A DNA stretch of 64,000 nucleotides from Miltoncostaea sp963762825 (GCA_963762825.1 CAVXLZ010000001.1:1488001-1552000); one strand, 5' to 3'; shown: positions 1-9,017, counted from the first letter of the stretch. Notes: generated by a model from the sequence alone, not told the origin. Translations and numbers: made by a program.

Positions 1-87
1 CGACGGACGTACAACCGGGGATCGTCCGCACGCACTCGGCGAGGGCCGTCACCGTTACCCGTCGCGGACGATGCCCACGAGAACGAG

Positions 88-113
88 AAAAGCCCCCGGT
101 TTACGGGGGCCTT
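88..113 (-). terminator. Rho-independent terminator after tRNA-Gly
   Basis: A 7-bp perfect stem (GCCCCCG at 92-98 with CGGGGGC at 104-110) encloses a 5-nt loop. Read on the minus strand it is followed by TTTTC. It lies about 10 bp past the 3' end of the minus-strand tRNA, so it most likely ends that transcript. The other side has only three T, so termination on the plus strand would be weaker. Confidence 0.75.
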
Positions 114-120
114 TCCGGAG

Positions 121-194
121 AGCGGATGATGGGACTCGAACCCACGACCTTCTGCATGGCAAGCAGACGCTCTAGCCAACTGAGCTACATCCGC
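121..194 (-). tRNA. tRNA-Gly (anticodon GCC)
   Basis: The minus strand folds into a full cloverleaf. The acceptor stem GCGGATG pairs with CATCCGC, the D arm is GCTC/GAGC, the anticodon stem is TCTGC/GCAGA around the loop TTGCCAT (anticodon GCC, reading GGC glycine codons), and the T arm is GTGGG-TTCGAGT-CCCAT. The base after the acceptor stem is U, the usual discriminator of tRNA-Gly. CCA is not encoded and must be added by the CCA-adding enzyme, a candidate for which (cca) lies at 29.6-31 kb. Confidence 0.96.
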
Positions 195-274
195 GAGGTC
201 CGAGGAGTCTACCGACCCGGAACGGGCCGCTCAATCGGACGGCGGACGATCGGGACTCCTGAGAGGGTGGAGCG

Positions 275-976
275 GTGACCGCGGCCGACCTGGAGGAACG
301 CCTCGCGGCGCTCGCCGACCGCGAGCGCGCCGTCTTCGTGCGCCGGGTGCTCGGCGTGACGCCGGGCAGCTACGGCGAGGGAGACGTGGTTCTCGGCATC
401 CCGATGCCCGCCCTGCGCCTGGCGGCCCGACAGGCGCGCGACCTGCCGCTCGACGAGATCGCGATCCTGCTCGAGAGCCCCGTGCACGAGCACCGGGTCC
501 TTGCGGTCGTGATCCTGGTTGACCGCCGACGGGGCGCCGGTCGCGAGGAGGCCGCCGAGCTATCGCGTTTCTACCTCGACCACCGGGCGGGCATCGACAA
601 CTGGGATCTGGTGGACATGAGCGCACCCGATCTGCTCGGGGGCGAGCTGATCGACGGACCGCGCGAGGTTCTCTACGCGCTGGCCTCGTCGGCCGACCTC
701 TGGGAGCGGAGGATCGCGATCGTCGCGACCCTTGCCCTGATCCGGCGCGGTGAGTTCGGCGACACGCTCGCGCTCGCGGAACGGCTCTTGGACGACCCCC
801 ACCACCTCGTCCACAAGGCCGCGGGCTGGATGCTGCGCGAAGTCGGAAAGCGGGACGAGCCGACCCTCGTCGAATGGCTCGAGCGCCATCGGACCGCGAT
901 GCCGCGCACGATGTTGCGCTACGCCATCGAGCGCCTTGCGCCAGAGCTGCGCGCCGCCCTGATGGCGCGCGACTGA
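275..976 (+). CDS. AlkD-like DNA alkylation repair protein
   Basis: A 233-residue protein of the AlkD/AlkC alpha-helical HEAT-repeat glycosylase family, which removes N3- and N7-alkylated purines from DNA. The diagnostic segment DNWDLVD (residues 108-114) carries Trp110 and Asp114, which match the substrate-contacting Trp and catalytic Asp of Bacillus AlkD. Arg146 or Arg147 and Trp185 match two further active-site residues, so it should be active. GTG start with GAGAGG about 8 bases upstream. It is a single gene convergent with the nif3-type gene. The stop codons are only a few bases apart and no terminator is visible between them. Confidence 0.85.
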   Translation: MTAADLEERLAALADRERAVFVRRVLGVTPGSYGEGDVVLGIPMPALRLAARQARDLPLDEIAILLESPVHEHRVLAVVILVDRRRGAGREEAAELSRFYLDHRAGIDNWDLVDMSAPDLLGGELIDGPREVLYALASSADLWERRIAIVATLALIRRGEFGDTLALAERLLDDPHHLVHKAAGWMLREVGKRDEPTLVEWLERHRTAMPRTMLRYAIERLAPELRAALMARD

Positions 977-983
977 GCCGCGC

Positions 984-1763
984 TCAGGCGGCCTGCCAGG
1001 GATCGGTGTCGGCGTCGGCGAAGCGAACCTCCACGCCCTCCGGGGCGAGTGCGCGCTCCAGCACCTTGCTCCAGCTCTTCAGCGCGATCCGCTCCACGCG
1101 GGCGTGCGGAAGGGTGACGAGCGGAAGCCCCTCGGCGCGATCGGCGTCGTGGTACTTGAGGTCGCTGGTGACGTAGGCGTCGGCGTCGGCCGCACGCGCA
1201 TCGGGGATCAACGATCCGCCCGAGCCCGTGCAGCACGCGACCCGCTCGACCGTGGTCCAGGGGTCGCCCGCGTAGGAGACGCCGGCGCCGCCGAAGCCGG
1301 CCGTGACGACCTCCACCAGCCCGCCAAGAGTCGTCGCCCGAACGCGGCCGATGCGCCCGAGGCCGCACGAGGGATGCTCCGGGGCGGGGCTCAGCGGCGT
1401 CGTCGCTGTCATTCCGAGCATCTCCGCCATCACGTCGTTGAGACCGCCGCGCGCGGCGTCGAGATTGGTGTGCGCCGCGATGACGGCCACGTGCTCCTCG
1501 GCAGCCGTCAGAACCAGCCCGCTCGGGGACGCGTCCGTGATCGAGGAGATCGCCGGGAAGATCGCCGGGTGGTGGGTGAGCACCGCGTCACACCCATGCT
1601 CCCGCGCCTCGCCGAGCACCTCGGCGCGCAGCTCGAGCGCCACCAGCACCCGTCGTGTGGGCTGATTGTGGCGACCCACGACCAGGCCCACGTTGTCCCA
1701 ATCCTCGGCGAGCGATGTCGGAGCCAGGCGTTCGATCGCGCCGAGGAGCTGTGCCACGAGCAT
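984..1763 (-). CDS. Nif3-like dinuclear metal centre protein
   Basis: A 259-residue NIF3/YbgI-family protein, with two metal ions bound in a toroidal hexamer. The biochemical role is unsettled, though GTP cyclohydrolase I type 2-like activity has been proposed for relatives. Visible family marks are EDWDNVGL near residue 20, the metal ligands of LTHHP near 63-67, AHTNLD near 97-102 and the C-terminal SDLKYHDA segment. The ATG start lies 26 bases after the stop of the EF-G-like gene, so the two are probably cotranscribed. Because that upstream gene is frameshifted, this gene appears fused in frame to the first half of the EF-G-like protein with a nonsense bridge. The fusion is an artefact. Confidence 0.85.
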   Translation of the reverse strand: MLVAQLLGAIERLAPTSLAEDWDNVGLVVGRHNQPTRRVLVALELRAEVLGEAREHGCDAVLTHHPAIFPAISSITDASPSGLVLTAAEEHVAVIAAHTNLDAARGGLNDVMAEMLGMTATTPLSPAPEHPSCGLGRIGRVRATTLGGLVEVVTAGFGGAGVSYAGDPWTTVERVACCTGSGGSLIPDARAADADAYVTSDLKYHDADRAEGLPLVTLPHARVERIALKSWSKVLERALAPEGVEVRFADADTDPWQAA

Positions 1764-1789
1764 CGGCCCATCGTAGTGGAGCCGGCCTC

Positions 1790-3806
1790 TCAGGCTGCCG
1801 CGTGGGCCGCCTTCGCACCGAGGTGGGCCGGAACCTGCGCGTAGTGGTCGAAGTGCATCGAGGAGTCGCCGCGCCCGCCGGTCATGGCGCGCAGGTCGGT
1901 GGCGTAGCCGAGCATCTCGGCCATCGGGACCTCGGCGCGGATGATCTCGTCGTGGTCGCGCGCCTCCATGCCGAGCGGATGCCCGCGCCGGGAGTTGAGG
2001 TCGCCCATCACGTCGCCGACGTGCTCGGCCGGCACGGTCACCTCGACGTGCATCACCGGCTCGAGGAGCACCGGTCCCGCCTGCGCGAGCGCCGCCTTCA
2101 CTCCCAGGGAGCCCGCGATCTTGAAGGCCATCTCGGACGAATCGACCGGGTGGTGCTTGCCGTCGTACAGCGTGACCCGCACGTCCACGACCGGGTATCC
2201 GCCCAGATCGCCCGCGCGCAGAGCCTCGATCACGCCCTTCTCCACCGCCGGGATGAACGGGCGCGGCACGGAGCCGCCGACCACCTTGTTCGACGAACTC
2301 GAAGCCGGCGCCCCGCGGCAGCGGCTCGACGCGCAGCGAGCAGACGGCGTACTGCCCCCTGCCGCCGCTCTGCTTCTTGTGCTTTCCCTCCGCGTGCGCC
2401 TCCCGGGTGATGGTCTCGTGGTATGGCACGTGCGGCGGGGCCAGGTCGATCGCCACGCCGAAGCGGCGCTCGACCCGCCCGGCCACGACCTCGACGTGCA
2501 TCTGCGAGAGGCCCGAGAGGATCAGGTCGCCGGTCTCCTCGTCGTGGTGCATCTCGAGCGTGGGATCCTCGTCGGTCATGCGCCGCAGCGAGGCGTTCAT
2601 CTTGTCCTCGTCGGCCGGGTTGCGAGCCGTGACCGCGAAGCTCATGAGCGGCGCCGGGAACTCGATCGGGGGGAAGGCGACCGTCGTCTCGCCCGTGACC
2701 AGGACGTCCCCGGTCACCACCTCCTTCAGCTTGGCGACCGCTCCGATGTCGCCGGGGCCGATGGCGGGTATGGCGACGTGCTCCTTCCCCTGAAGGGTGA
2801 ACAGCTGGCCCACGCGCTCCTTTGCGTCGTTGCGCGCGCAGGTGGCATGGCTGTCGCTCGCAAGCACCCCCGAGAACACCCTCAGCAGGCTGATCCGCCC
2901 GCTGAACTGGTCCGCGAGGGTCTTGAAGCAGAGGGCCACGGCGGGCCCGTCGTCGCTCGCCCCGCCCGCCGCCGGCGACGGCAGCGCTTCCACGACCAGG
3001 TCCAGCACCCCGGCCACGCCGACCGCCGGGCCGCCCGCGGCGCACACGACCGGTGAGATGCGGCCCGCGGCCACCCCGGCGAGGATCGCCCCGATCAGCT
3101 CCTCGGTGGTGATCTCATTCCCCTCGAGGTACTTCTCGATCAGCTCGTCGTCGCCCTCGGCCACCACGTCGATGAGGTGCTCGCGCGCGGCCTCGGCCTC
3201 GGCGAGGAGGTCCTCGGGGATCGGGCCGGTGGTGCCGGCCGGGGAGCCGTCGGAGTACGTCGTGGCGGTCATCGACACGAGGTTCGCGACGCCGCGGAAA
3301 CCGGACTGGCCGCCGATGGGGATCTGGATCGCCACGGCACCCGGCGCGAGCGCGACGAGATCGGCGAGGACCACCTCGAAGTCGGCGCGCTCCCGATCGA
3401 GCATGTTAACGACCGCCGCGCGCGGGAGCCCCAGAGCGGTGGCGCGCTCCCAGAGCCGCTCGGTCTGGACCTCGATCCCGGTGGTGGCGTTGAGCACCAT
3501 GAGGACGGCGTCCACGGCGCGCATCGCCGCGATCGTCTCGCCCTGGAACGAGGGCTCGCCCGGAGTGTCGATGAGGTTCACCTTCGCGCCCGCCCACTCC
3601 AGATGGCAGAGCGATGCGGCGATGCTCATCCCGCGGCGGCGCTCGTCGTCGTCGAAGTCGCAGGTGGTGGTGCCATCGACCACCCGCCCGAGGCGCGTGG
3701 TGCTCCCGGCGGCGAAGAGCATGGCCTCGACCAGGCTCGTCTTGCCGCTTCCGCGGTGGCCGAGCACCGCGACGTTCCGAAGCTGAGAAGGGTCGGGATG
3801 CGCCAT
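1790..3806 (-). CDS. EF-G-like translational GTPase, one-base frameshift
   Basis: Encodes an EF-G paralogue of about 672 residues (the actinobacterial FusA2/EF-G2 type), normally a ribosome-associated GTPase. The P-loop GHRGSGKT lies at residues 16-23 and DTPG at 80-83. The G4 motif is NMLD (134-137) instead of NKxD. Domains III-V continue to about residue 505, where the frame breaks. The correct continuation (KVVGGSVPRPF... to the Ala-rich end) is in another frame from about 2284. The break is at 2288-2294 (GTTCGAC), where removing one T restores the frame. Both halves are well conserved, so an assembly error or a very recent mutation is more likely than an old pseudogene. It lies between the sigma factor and nif3 genes and is likely cotranscribed. 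Confidence 0.8.
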
Positions 3807-3857
3807 CTGCTCGTGCCTTTCCGTACAAGGCCGGGAGACGCAGTCTCGCCCTATGCG

Positions 3858-4676
3858 CTAGTCCTGGTCAACCTCGTCGTCACCCTGCAGACGGCCCTTC
3901 AACCGGAGGATCGCCTTGGTGTGGAGCTGGCTGACCCGGCTCTCGGTGACGCCGAGGACGTCGCCGATCTGACGCAGCGTGAGACCGTCGTAGTAGTAGA
4001 GCGCGACCACGATCTTCTCGCGCTCCGGCAGGCGCGCGATGGCGTCGGCGAGCGTGTCGCGCAGCTCGGTCACGTCGAGCAGGTCGGAGGGATTGGTGAG
4101 GCGCGAGTCGCTGATCGTGTCGATGAGCGTGAGTGACTCGCCCCCCGACGACACGCTCCAGGTCTCGTCCAGGGCGACGATCGAGGAGTTGGTGATCTGG
4201 GTGATCGCCGCACGGAACTCCTCGAGCTCCATCCCGAGCGCGGCGGCCAGTTCCTCGTCGGTGGGTGCGCGTTGGAGGCGGTGCTCCAACTCGGTCGACT
4301 TGCGCTCGATCTCGCGCGAGCGGGCACGCACCGAGCGCGGCACCCAGTCGAGCGAGCGCAGCTCGTCGATGATCGAGCCCTTGATGCGCGAGACCGCGTA
4401 GGTCTCGAACTTCACCTGGCGGCCCGGATCGAAGCGCTCGACGGCGCCGATCAGCCCGAGCAGTCCGTACGAGATGAGGTCGGTCTCCTCGACATGCGCC
4501 GGCAGATGGCTGTTCATGCGGCCCGCGACGTACTTCACCAGCGGGGCGAACGTGAGGATGAGCCGGTCGCGCGCCGCAGGATCGTCGTGATCCTTGTAGC
4601 GGCGCCAGAGCATGCGCAGCTCTTCCTCGCCCTGGGCGGCGCCCGCGCTGCCTCGCTTGAATGCGTCCCAGGTCAT
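3858..4676 (-). CDS. FliA/WhiG-family RNA polymerase sigma factor
   Basis: A 272-residue group 3 sigma factor. Region 2 (around LISYGLLGLIGAVERFDPGR, then FETYAVSRIKGSIIDELRSLDW) recognises and melts the -10 element. A region 3 helix follows (RAPTDEELAAALGM). Region 4 (LPEREKIVVALYYYDGLTLRQIGDVLGVTESRVSQ) contacts the -35. FliA drives flagellar and chemotaxis genes and WhiG drives sporulation genes, both at TAAA-N15-GCCGATAA promoters. I chose the ATG at 4676; an upstream in-frame ATG at 4790 adds 38 low-complexity residues. Candidate targets in this window are the chemoreceptor and pilin operon. No anti-sigma FlgM-like gene is adjacent. Confidence 0.9.
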   Translation of the reverse strand: MTWDAFKRGSAGAAQGEEELRMLWRRYKDHDDPAARDRLILTFAPLVKYVAGRMNSHLPAHVEETDLISYGLLGLIGAVERFDPGRQVKFETYAVSRIKGSIIDELRSLDWVPRSVRARSREIERKSTELEHRLQRAPTDEELAAALGMELEEFRAAITQITNSSIVALDETWSVSSGGESLTLIDTISDSRLTNPSDLLDVTELRDTLADAIARLPEREKIVVALYYYDGLTLRQIGDVLGVTESRVSQLHTKAILRLKGRLQGDDEVDQD

Positions 4677-4722
4677 GGCACGAGAGGCGTGTGGGGCCGC
4701 ATTCGGTGAGTCTAGCGTTCCG

Positions 4723-5004
4723 CTACAGACGGCCATGCGAGCGGCCCTCGAGCCACATCGCGAGAAGCACGTCGAGAGCCGCCAGAACACCGAGGGCGGC
4801 GGCCATCCCGAAGACGAGGGCCGTGTCCTCGTCGCCCGTTCTCAGGACGACGCCGACGAGGATCGACCCGCAGAACCAGACCAGTGCGCGCGGAAGCTGA
4901 AGAGCGTACGCGTGGCCCAGGCCGGGAATCAGCAGGCTCATCAGCGCCGCGATCGCCATCGCCCGTCTTCCGGTCGGACGATGCCGGGTGCGGAGCCACT
5001 TCAT
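4723..5004 (-). CDS. Small two- or three-helix membrane protein
   Basis: A 93-residue protein with a basic N-terminus (MKWLRTRHRPTGRR) and hydrophobic segments at about 16-34, 39-53 and 64-83. The first contains LIPGLGHAY, a motif common in small bacterial membrane proteins of unknown function. The ATG overlaps the stop of the metallo-hydrolase gene (ATGA), so the two are translationally coupled. The stop lies 46 bases before the sigma factor start. No function can be assigned. Confidence 0.7.
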   Translation of the reverse strand: MKWLRTRHRPTGRRAMAIAALMSLLIPGLGHAYALQLPRALVWFCGSILVGVVLRTGDEDTALVFGMAAALGVLAALDVLLAMWLEGRSHGRL

Positions 5005-5792
5005 GCGGCCACCGGCTCGCCCTGGCGCGCCCAGCCGACCGGCCCTGCGAACTGGGCCCTCGCGAGAGCGAGGGCTTCGCCCCGATCGAACTCCGGCGAG
5101 CAGTGCACCAGCAGCAGGCGCCCGGCGTCCGCCCGGGCGGCGATCGCGCCGGCGTCGCGGGCGTTCAGGTGAGGAAGCCCCTGCGGCACCGACTCCGCCC
5201 CGAACGAGCACTCGCACACGAGCACCCCGCACCCGCGCGCCAGCTGCACGAGCTGCTCGTTGGGCGCGCAGTCGGCGCTGAAGCAGATACTGCGGCCGGC
5301 GTGCTCGAGGCGTACCGCGTGGGTCGGGGGAAGGTGCGGCACCTCGCGGTGGCGGAGCACGAGGCCCTCTCCGAGATCGATCTCGCCACCGCCGGGAGCG
5401 AGATCGTGAAACGTGAACGCGGTGTCCCAGCCGTCCGAGCCCGAGAAGGCGATCAACCGCTCCCGGAGCCCCGGCGGCCCGTGGACGGGCAGCACACGGC
5501 CCGCTCCCGGGCCCCACACCATGTAGACCCGCAGCGGCATGAGATCGACGCAGTGGTCGGGATGCAGATGGGTGATGACGACCGCCGACAGGTCCTCGGG
5601 GGCGATCCGGCGTTGCAGGAGGTTCATGGTGCCCGATCCGAGATCGATGGCCACGGACCGTCCGCCCGCGCTCACGAGGTAGCAACTCTGCGCCTCGCCC
5701 GGTGCAGAGTAGGCGGCCCCCACACCCACGGGGACGATGCTCAGCCGGGCGTCGCTCACGTGCCTGCTGATCGCCCGCGCATCGGCCGCCAT
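5001..5792 (-). CDS. MBL-fold metallo-hydrolase (RNase Z-like)
   Basis: A metallo-beta-lactamase-fold protein of about 263 residues. It has the zinc motif HLHPDH at 75-80, a second metal-ligand segment FSADCAPN (171-178), and His-containing strands near 206 and 230. The overall plan resembles RNase Z/ElaC relatives, but it is shorter than true RNase Z and the substrate cannot be inferred. The ATG at 5792 is one option. A GTG at 5759 would remove 11 residues and begin just before the first beta-strand. The start faces the divergent lipoprotein gene 15 bases away, so the two promoters must overlap each other's coding ends. Confidence 0.8.
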   Translation of the reverse strand: MAADARAISRHVSDARLSIVPVGVGAAYSAPGEAQSCYLVSAGGRSVAIDLGSGTMNLLQRRIAPEDLSAVVITHLHPDHCVDLMPLRVYMVWGPGAGRVLPVHGPPGLRERLIAFSGSDGWDTAFTFHDLAPGGGEIDLGEGLVLRHREVPHLPPTHAVRLEHAGRSICFSADCAPNEQLVQLARGCGVLVCECSFGAESVPQGLPHLNARDAGAIAARADAGRLLLVHCSPEFDRGEALALARAQFAGPVGWARQGEPVAA

Positions 5793-5807
5793 GCTATACC
5801 GACCGGG

Positions 5808-6662
5808 ATGCCCCGTCGGCTCCTGCGTCCCATCACCGCCACGCTGCTCGCGCTCGTCGTGGCCCTCGGCCTGGTGGCGTGTAGCGGCGGGAGCGGAGGC
5901 GGCGAGGATCTCACGGCCGACCTCGGCCCGCGGCAGCTCCTCGACCGCGCCGCCGCCGAGGCCGCGAAGCTGGAGTCGTTCCGCATCGCCCTCGACGGGG
6001 AGGGCCGGGTCGACCTGGCCGTCGACCCGTCGGCGCCGAGCGCAAACCTGCTGAACGGCCCGCTCGCCGTGTCCGGCGAGGGCCCGGTCCAGCCACCCGA
6101 TCGCGCCTCGATCGATGCTCGGGTCGAGCTCGCCTCCTTCGCGCCCCAGGTCAACCTCACACGAGTGGGCGACGGGGTCTTCGTCGGCATCCTCGGTCAG
6201 GACTTCCGGCTCAACCTGCCCGCGGAGCAGGTCGCGCTCTTCGATTTCAGCGCCCTCTTCCCGACCCTCTCCCGGTGGATGACGGAACCGGTCGAGGCCG
6301 GACGCGAGGAGATCGACGGGACGCCCACGGTGAAGGTGACCGGCGGCGTCGACGCCGTGGCGGCATTCGGTGATCTGGCGCCCCTGCTGCAGGCCGGCAG
6401 CCCCGCCGCGAACCGGAAGGACCTCGAGGCGGCCCTGAAGGAGGGCGTCGTCGAGGCCTGGATCGGCACCGAGGACCTGCGCCCGCGACGGATCCACATC
6501 CTCCTGAAGGCCGACGGCACCGGGGTCGTCAACGGCGTGGGCGCGATCGACCTCGACCTCACCGTAACCCTCTCGGCGTTCGACGAGCCGGTGGACATCA
6601 GCGCACCGCGCAACCCACGCGAGCTCGACCTGAACCAGCTCGGCAGCTTCACCGGCGGCTAG
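5808..6662 (+). CDS. LppX/LprG-like lipoprotein
   Basis: A 284-residue lipoprotein with a basic n-region, a hydrophobic stretch at residues 8-22 and the lipobox LVAC (22-25). Cys25 is therefore the predicted lipidation site. The rest shows the LppX/LprAFG pattern: an N-terminal helix with Ser-Phe-Arg/Leu-Asp, amphipathic strands and an acidic C-terminal half. In mycobacteria these proteins carry lipids or lipoglycans across the envelope. Here that role is inference from fold-level similarity. A TATACC box 7 bases before the ATG suggests a leaderless mRNA. The stop codon overlaps the stop of the convergent RpiB-like gene. Confidence 0.8.
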   Translation: MPRRLLRPITATLLALVVALGLVACSGGSGGGEDLTADLGPRQLLDRAAAEAAKLESFRIALDGEGRVDLAVDPSAPSANLLNGPLAVSGEGPVQPPDRASIDARVELASFAPQVNLTRVGDGVFVGILGQDFRLNLPAEQVALFDFSALFPTLSRWMTEPVEAGREEIDGTPTVKVTGGVDAVAAFGDLAPLLQAGSPAANRKDLEAALKEGVVEAWIGTEDLRPRRIHILLKADGTGVVNGVGAIDLDLTVTLSAFDEPVDISAPRNPRELDLNQLGSFTGG

Positions 6663-7108
6663 TCGGGGGCGCCTGCCTCCATTGCGCGCAGCTCCGCCAC
6701 GTTGCGAACATCGAAATCGTCGGGTCCGTCCGGCTCGGCGAGGAACGCCGCCACGATCTCCCTCCCCACCGGCGCGCTGGTGAGGCGCAGCGACAGGGCG
6801 AGCACGTTGGCGTGGTTGTAGCGGCGCGCCATCCGGGCGGTCTCGGCGTCGGCGCAGAGCGCGGCCCGTACGCCGGGCACCTTGTTCGCGGCGATCGAGG
6901 CGCCCGTGCCCGACCAACAGCAGACGATCCCGCGCTCGCAGCGCCCCGCGGCGACCTCCCGTGCCACGGCGGCGCTGGCGGCGACCCACTCCTCGTCGCC
7001 TCCGGAGAGCGGCCCGTGGAGCGCGATCTCGTGCCCCTCGTCGCGCAGCGCCGCGACGAGATCGTCGGTCAGCGCCGTGGCCTCATCCGATCCGATGGCG
7101 ATCCTCAC
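6659..7108 (-). CDS. rpiB: RpiB/LacAB-family sugar-phosphate isomerase
   Basis: A 149-residue protein of the RpiB/LacA/LacB fold, which interconverts aldose and ketose phosphates such as ribose-5-P and ribulose-5-P. The phosphate-binding and catalytic stretch GTGASIAANKVPGVRAALC is clear and is preceded by a Cys pair (62-63). The N-terminal family motif SDHAG is SDEAT here, and the usual HNDANVL is YNHANVL. The substrate may therefore differ from ribose-5-P. The stop codon overlaps that of the convergent lipoprotein gene, and no terminator separates them. Confidence 0.8.
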   Translation of the reverse strand: MRIAIGSDEATALTDDLVAALRDEGHEIALHGPLSGGDEEWVAASAAVAREVAAGRCERGIVCCWSGTGASIAANKVPGVRAALCADAETARMARRYNHANVLALSLRLTSAPVGREIVAAFLAEPDGPDDFDVRNVAELRAMEAGAPD

Positions 7109-7136
7109 CTGCGCGTCCTCCCGCTCGTGACTCCTC

Positions 7137-7142
7137 TAATGT
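7137..7142 (+). promoter_or_regulatory. TANNNT -10 box, leaderless promoter
   Basis: TAATGT ends 7 bases before the ATG of the glyoxalase-II-like gene, and there is no Shine-Dalgarno sequence between. Transcription would begin at or next to the start codon. No good -35 is seen. It belongs to a set of similarly placed boxes in this window. Confidence 0.5.
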
Positions 7143-7149
7143 CGCACGC

Positions 7150-7785
7150 ATGATCATCCGCGGAGGGACCTTCGGCCCGGTGGCCACCAACACCTACATC
7201 GTCGCCGACGAACGCGGTGGGTCGGCGTGGATCGTCGACCCCGCGATGGGATCGAGCGCCTGGGCTCACGAGACCCTGGCGCGCCTCGAGGTGACCCCGG
7301 TCGCCGTGCTCGATACCCACGGCCACTGGGATCACATCGTGGAGAACCACGTCTGGGCGCAGGAGGGGTTGCCGGTGTGGGTCTCCTCGGCCGATGCCGA
7401 CTGGCTGGAGGCCCCCTCCCCCTTCAATCCGGCCCTGTTCGGGAACCTGCCGCCGACTCCGGGCGTCACCCCGGCACGGCTCCTCGCCGACGGCGACATC
7501 CTCGAGCTCGGCGATCTGCGCTTCCGCTTGATCGCGACCCCCGGGCACTCTCCGGGGTGCATGGTGGCGCTGGAGGAGAGCCAGCGGGAGGCGCTGGTGG
7601 GCGACCTGGTCTTCGCGCAGGGGATCGGGCGCACCGACTTCCCGCGCAGCGACCACGCGGCGATGATGAGTAGCCTCGATCGCCTTTTCGCCGAGGTGCC
7701 ACCGGAGACCCGCATCTACCCCGGTCACGGCCCCTGGGCGGTCACGCTCGCGGAGGCCGAGCCCTACGCGCGGGTGTTCATGTGA
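7150..7785 (+). CDS. Glyoxalase II-like MBL hydrolase
   Basis: A 211-residue metallo-beta-lactamase-fold protein with the zinc motif THGHWDH (about 57-63), the GHSPG strand, GDLVFAQGIGRTDFP and the final PGHGP histidine motif. This is the arrangement of the hydroxyacylglutathione hydrolase (GloB)/YcbL group, which hydrolyses thioesters. The FNP...ATPGHSPG layout matches short YcbL-type proteins lacking the GloB C-terminal domain. Its stop overlaps the GTG of mrp, so the two are cotranslated. The start lacks an SD and has a close TAATGT box. Confidence 0.85.
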   Translation: MIIRGGTFGPVATNTYIVADERGGSAWIVDPAMGSSAWAHETLARLEVTPVAVLDTHGHWDHIVENHVWAQEGLPVWVSSADADWLEAPSPFNPALFGNLPPTPGVTPARLLADGDILELGDLRFRLIATPGHSPGCMVALEESQREALVGDLVFAQGIGRTDFPRSDHAAMMSSLDRLFAEVPPETRIYPGHGPWAVTLAEAEPYARVFM

Positions 7786-8873
7786 GCGCCGCGAGCCCGC
7801 GCGATGCGGTGATGGAGCTACTGCGCGCCGTCAACGACCCGGAACTGCAGCGCAGCATCGTCGACCTCGGGATGGTCGGCGGCGTGGAGGTGGAGGGGGG
7901 CAGGGTGACGGTGGCGATCCGCCTCACCATCGCCGGCTGCCCGCTGAAGGCCGAGATCCAGCGGCGGGTGACCGATGCCATCTCGGGCCTCTCGTGGGTG
8001 GAGGTGGTCCAGGTCACGATGGACACCATGAGCGACGACGAGCGGCGCGCCCTGCGCGCGGGGCTCACCGGAGGCTCGGACCGACCATCGCCCTTCCAGG
8101 CCGGCAGCCGCACCACGGTGATCGGCATCGCATCCGGCAAGGGCGGGGTGGGCAAGTCGAGCATCACCGCCAACCTCGCTGTCGCCCTGGCCCGCACCGG
8201 CGCCACCGTGGGGCTGCTCGACGCCGACGTCTACGGCTATTCGATCCCCCGCATGATGGGCGTCTCGCGTCCGGCCGTCGCCGTGGACGACCTGATGATG
8301 CCCATCGAATCGCACGGCGTGCGGATGATGTCGATCGGCTTCCTGACCGAGGAGGACAGCCCTGTCATCTGGCGTGGGCCGATGCTGCACAAGGCGCTGA
8401 CGAGCTTCATCACCGAGACCTGGTGGGACGACCCCGACTACCTTCTCGTCGACCTCCCCCCGGGGACCGGGGACGTGGCCCTCTCGCTGGCCCAGCTCCT
8501 TCCCACGGCCTCCTTCGTCATCGTGACCACGCCGCAGCTCGCCGCGCAGCGGGTGGCCCGCCGCGCGGCGGCGATGGCGGCGCGCGTGAACCTGCCCGTG
8601 GCGGGCGTCATCGAGAACATGAGCTTCTTCGTCGCCCCGGACACCGGGACGCGCTACGAGGTCTTCTCGGGCGGAGGCGGAGAGCTGCTCGCCAACGAGC
8701 TCGGCGTGCCGCTGCTCGGGAGGATCCCCCTCGAGCCCTCGGTTGCGCTGGCGGGCGACGAAGGCCTCCCGGTGGTCGCCGCCGACCCCGAGAGCCCCGC
8801 CGCCATCGCCCTGCTGGCCTGCGCCCGCGAGGTCATGGCGGCGGTGCCACGGCCGATGGTCGCCGCCTCCTGA
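7782..8873 (+). CDS. mrp: Mrp/ApbC-family P-loop Fe-S carrier ATPase
   Basis: A 363-residue protein. An N-terminal DUF59/MIP18-like domain (about 5-95, with AGCP at 51-54) is followed by a ParA/MinD-type ATPase with the deviant Walker A GKGGVGKS (119-126) and DLPPGTGD (224-231). Family members carry Fe-S clusters to apoproteins. In well-studied ones a C-terminal CPxC pair binds the cluster in the dimer. Here that place reads VAPDTG (284-289), so both cysteines are missing. The GTG start overlaps the preceding stop (TGTGA). The next gene is a ferredoxin, and the SUF operon lies 6 kb away. Confidence 0.9.
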   Translation: MSAASPRDAVMELLRAVNDPELQRSIVDLGMVGGVEVEGGRVTVAIRLTIAGCPLKAEIQRRVTDAISGLSWVEVVQVTMDTMSDDERRALRAGLTGGSDRPSPFQAGSRTTVIGIASGKGGVGKSSITANLAVALARTGATVGLLDADVYGYSIPRMMGVSRPAVAVDDLMMPIESHGVRMMSIGFLTEEDSPVIWRGPMLHKALTSFITETWWDDPDYLLVDLPPGTGDVALSLAQLLPTASFVIVTTPQLAAQRVARRAAAMAARVNLPVAGVIENMSFFVAPDTGTRYEVFSGGGGELLANELGVPLLGRIPLEPSVALAGDEGLPVVAADPESPAAIALLACAREVMAAVPRPMVAAS

Positions 8874-9017
8874 ACCGAAGGGGTCCATCCCGGTAACGAC
8901 CGCCGCTCATCGTGGGGGACCTCTTTCACCTCCGCCGCGCTGCTAGCATCGCGCCTTCGCGTGGCGCCCCCCGATCCTGCGGGGCGCCCGTCGTCCACGA
9001 CGCCCGAGGAACGCTGA

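Noticed and set aside
984..3806. A single 940-residue EF-G/Nif3 fusion protein
   Set aside because: The middle (about residues 506-680) is nonsense in this frame, while the true EF-G C-terminus is read in another frame over the same DNA. The fusion is a product of the one-base frameshift.
4884..5807. Long upstream extension of the LppX-like gene
   Set aside because: It is antisense to the metallo-hydrolase, and the signal peptide with lipobox begins exactly at the ATG at 5808.
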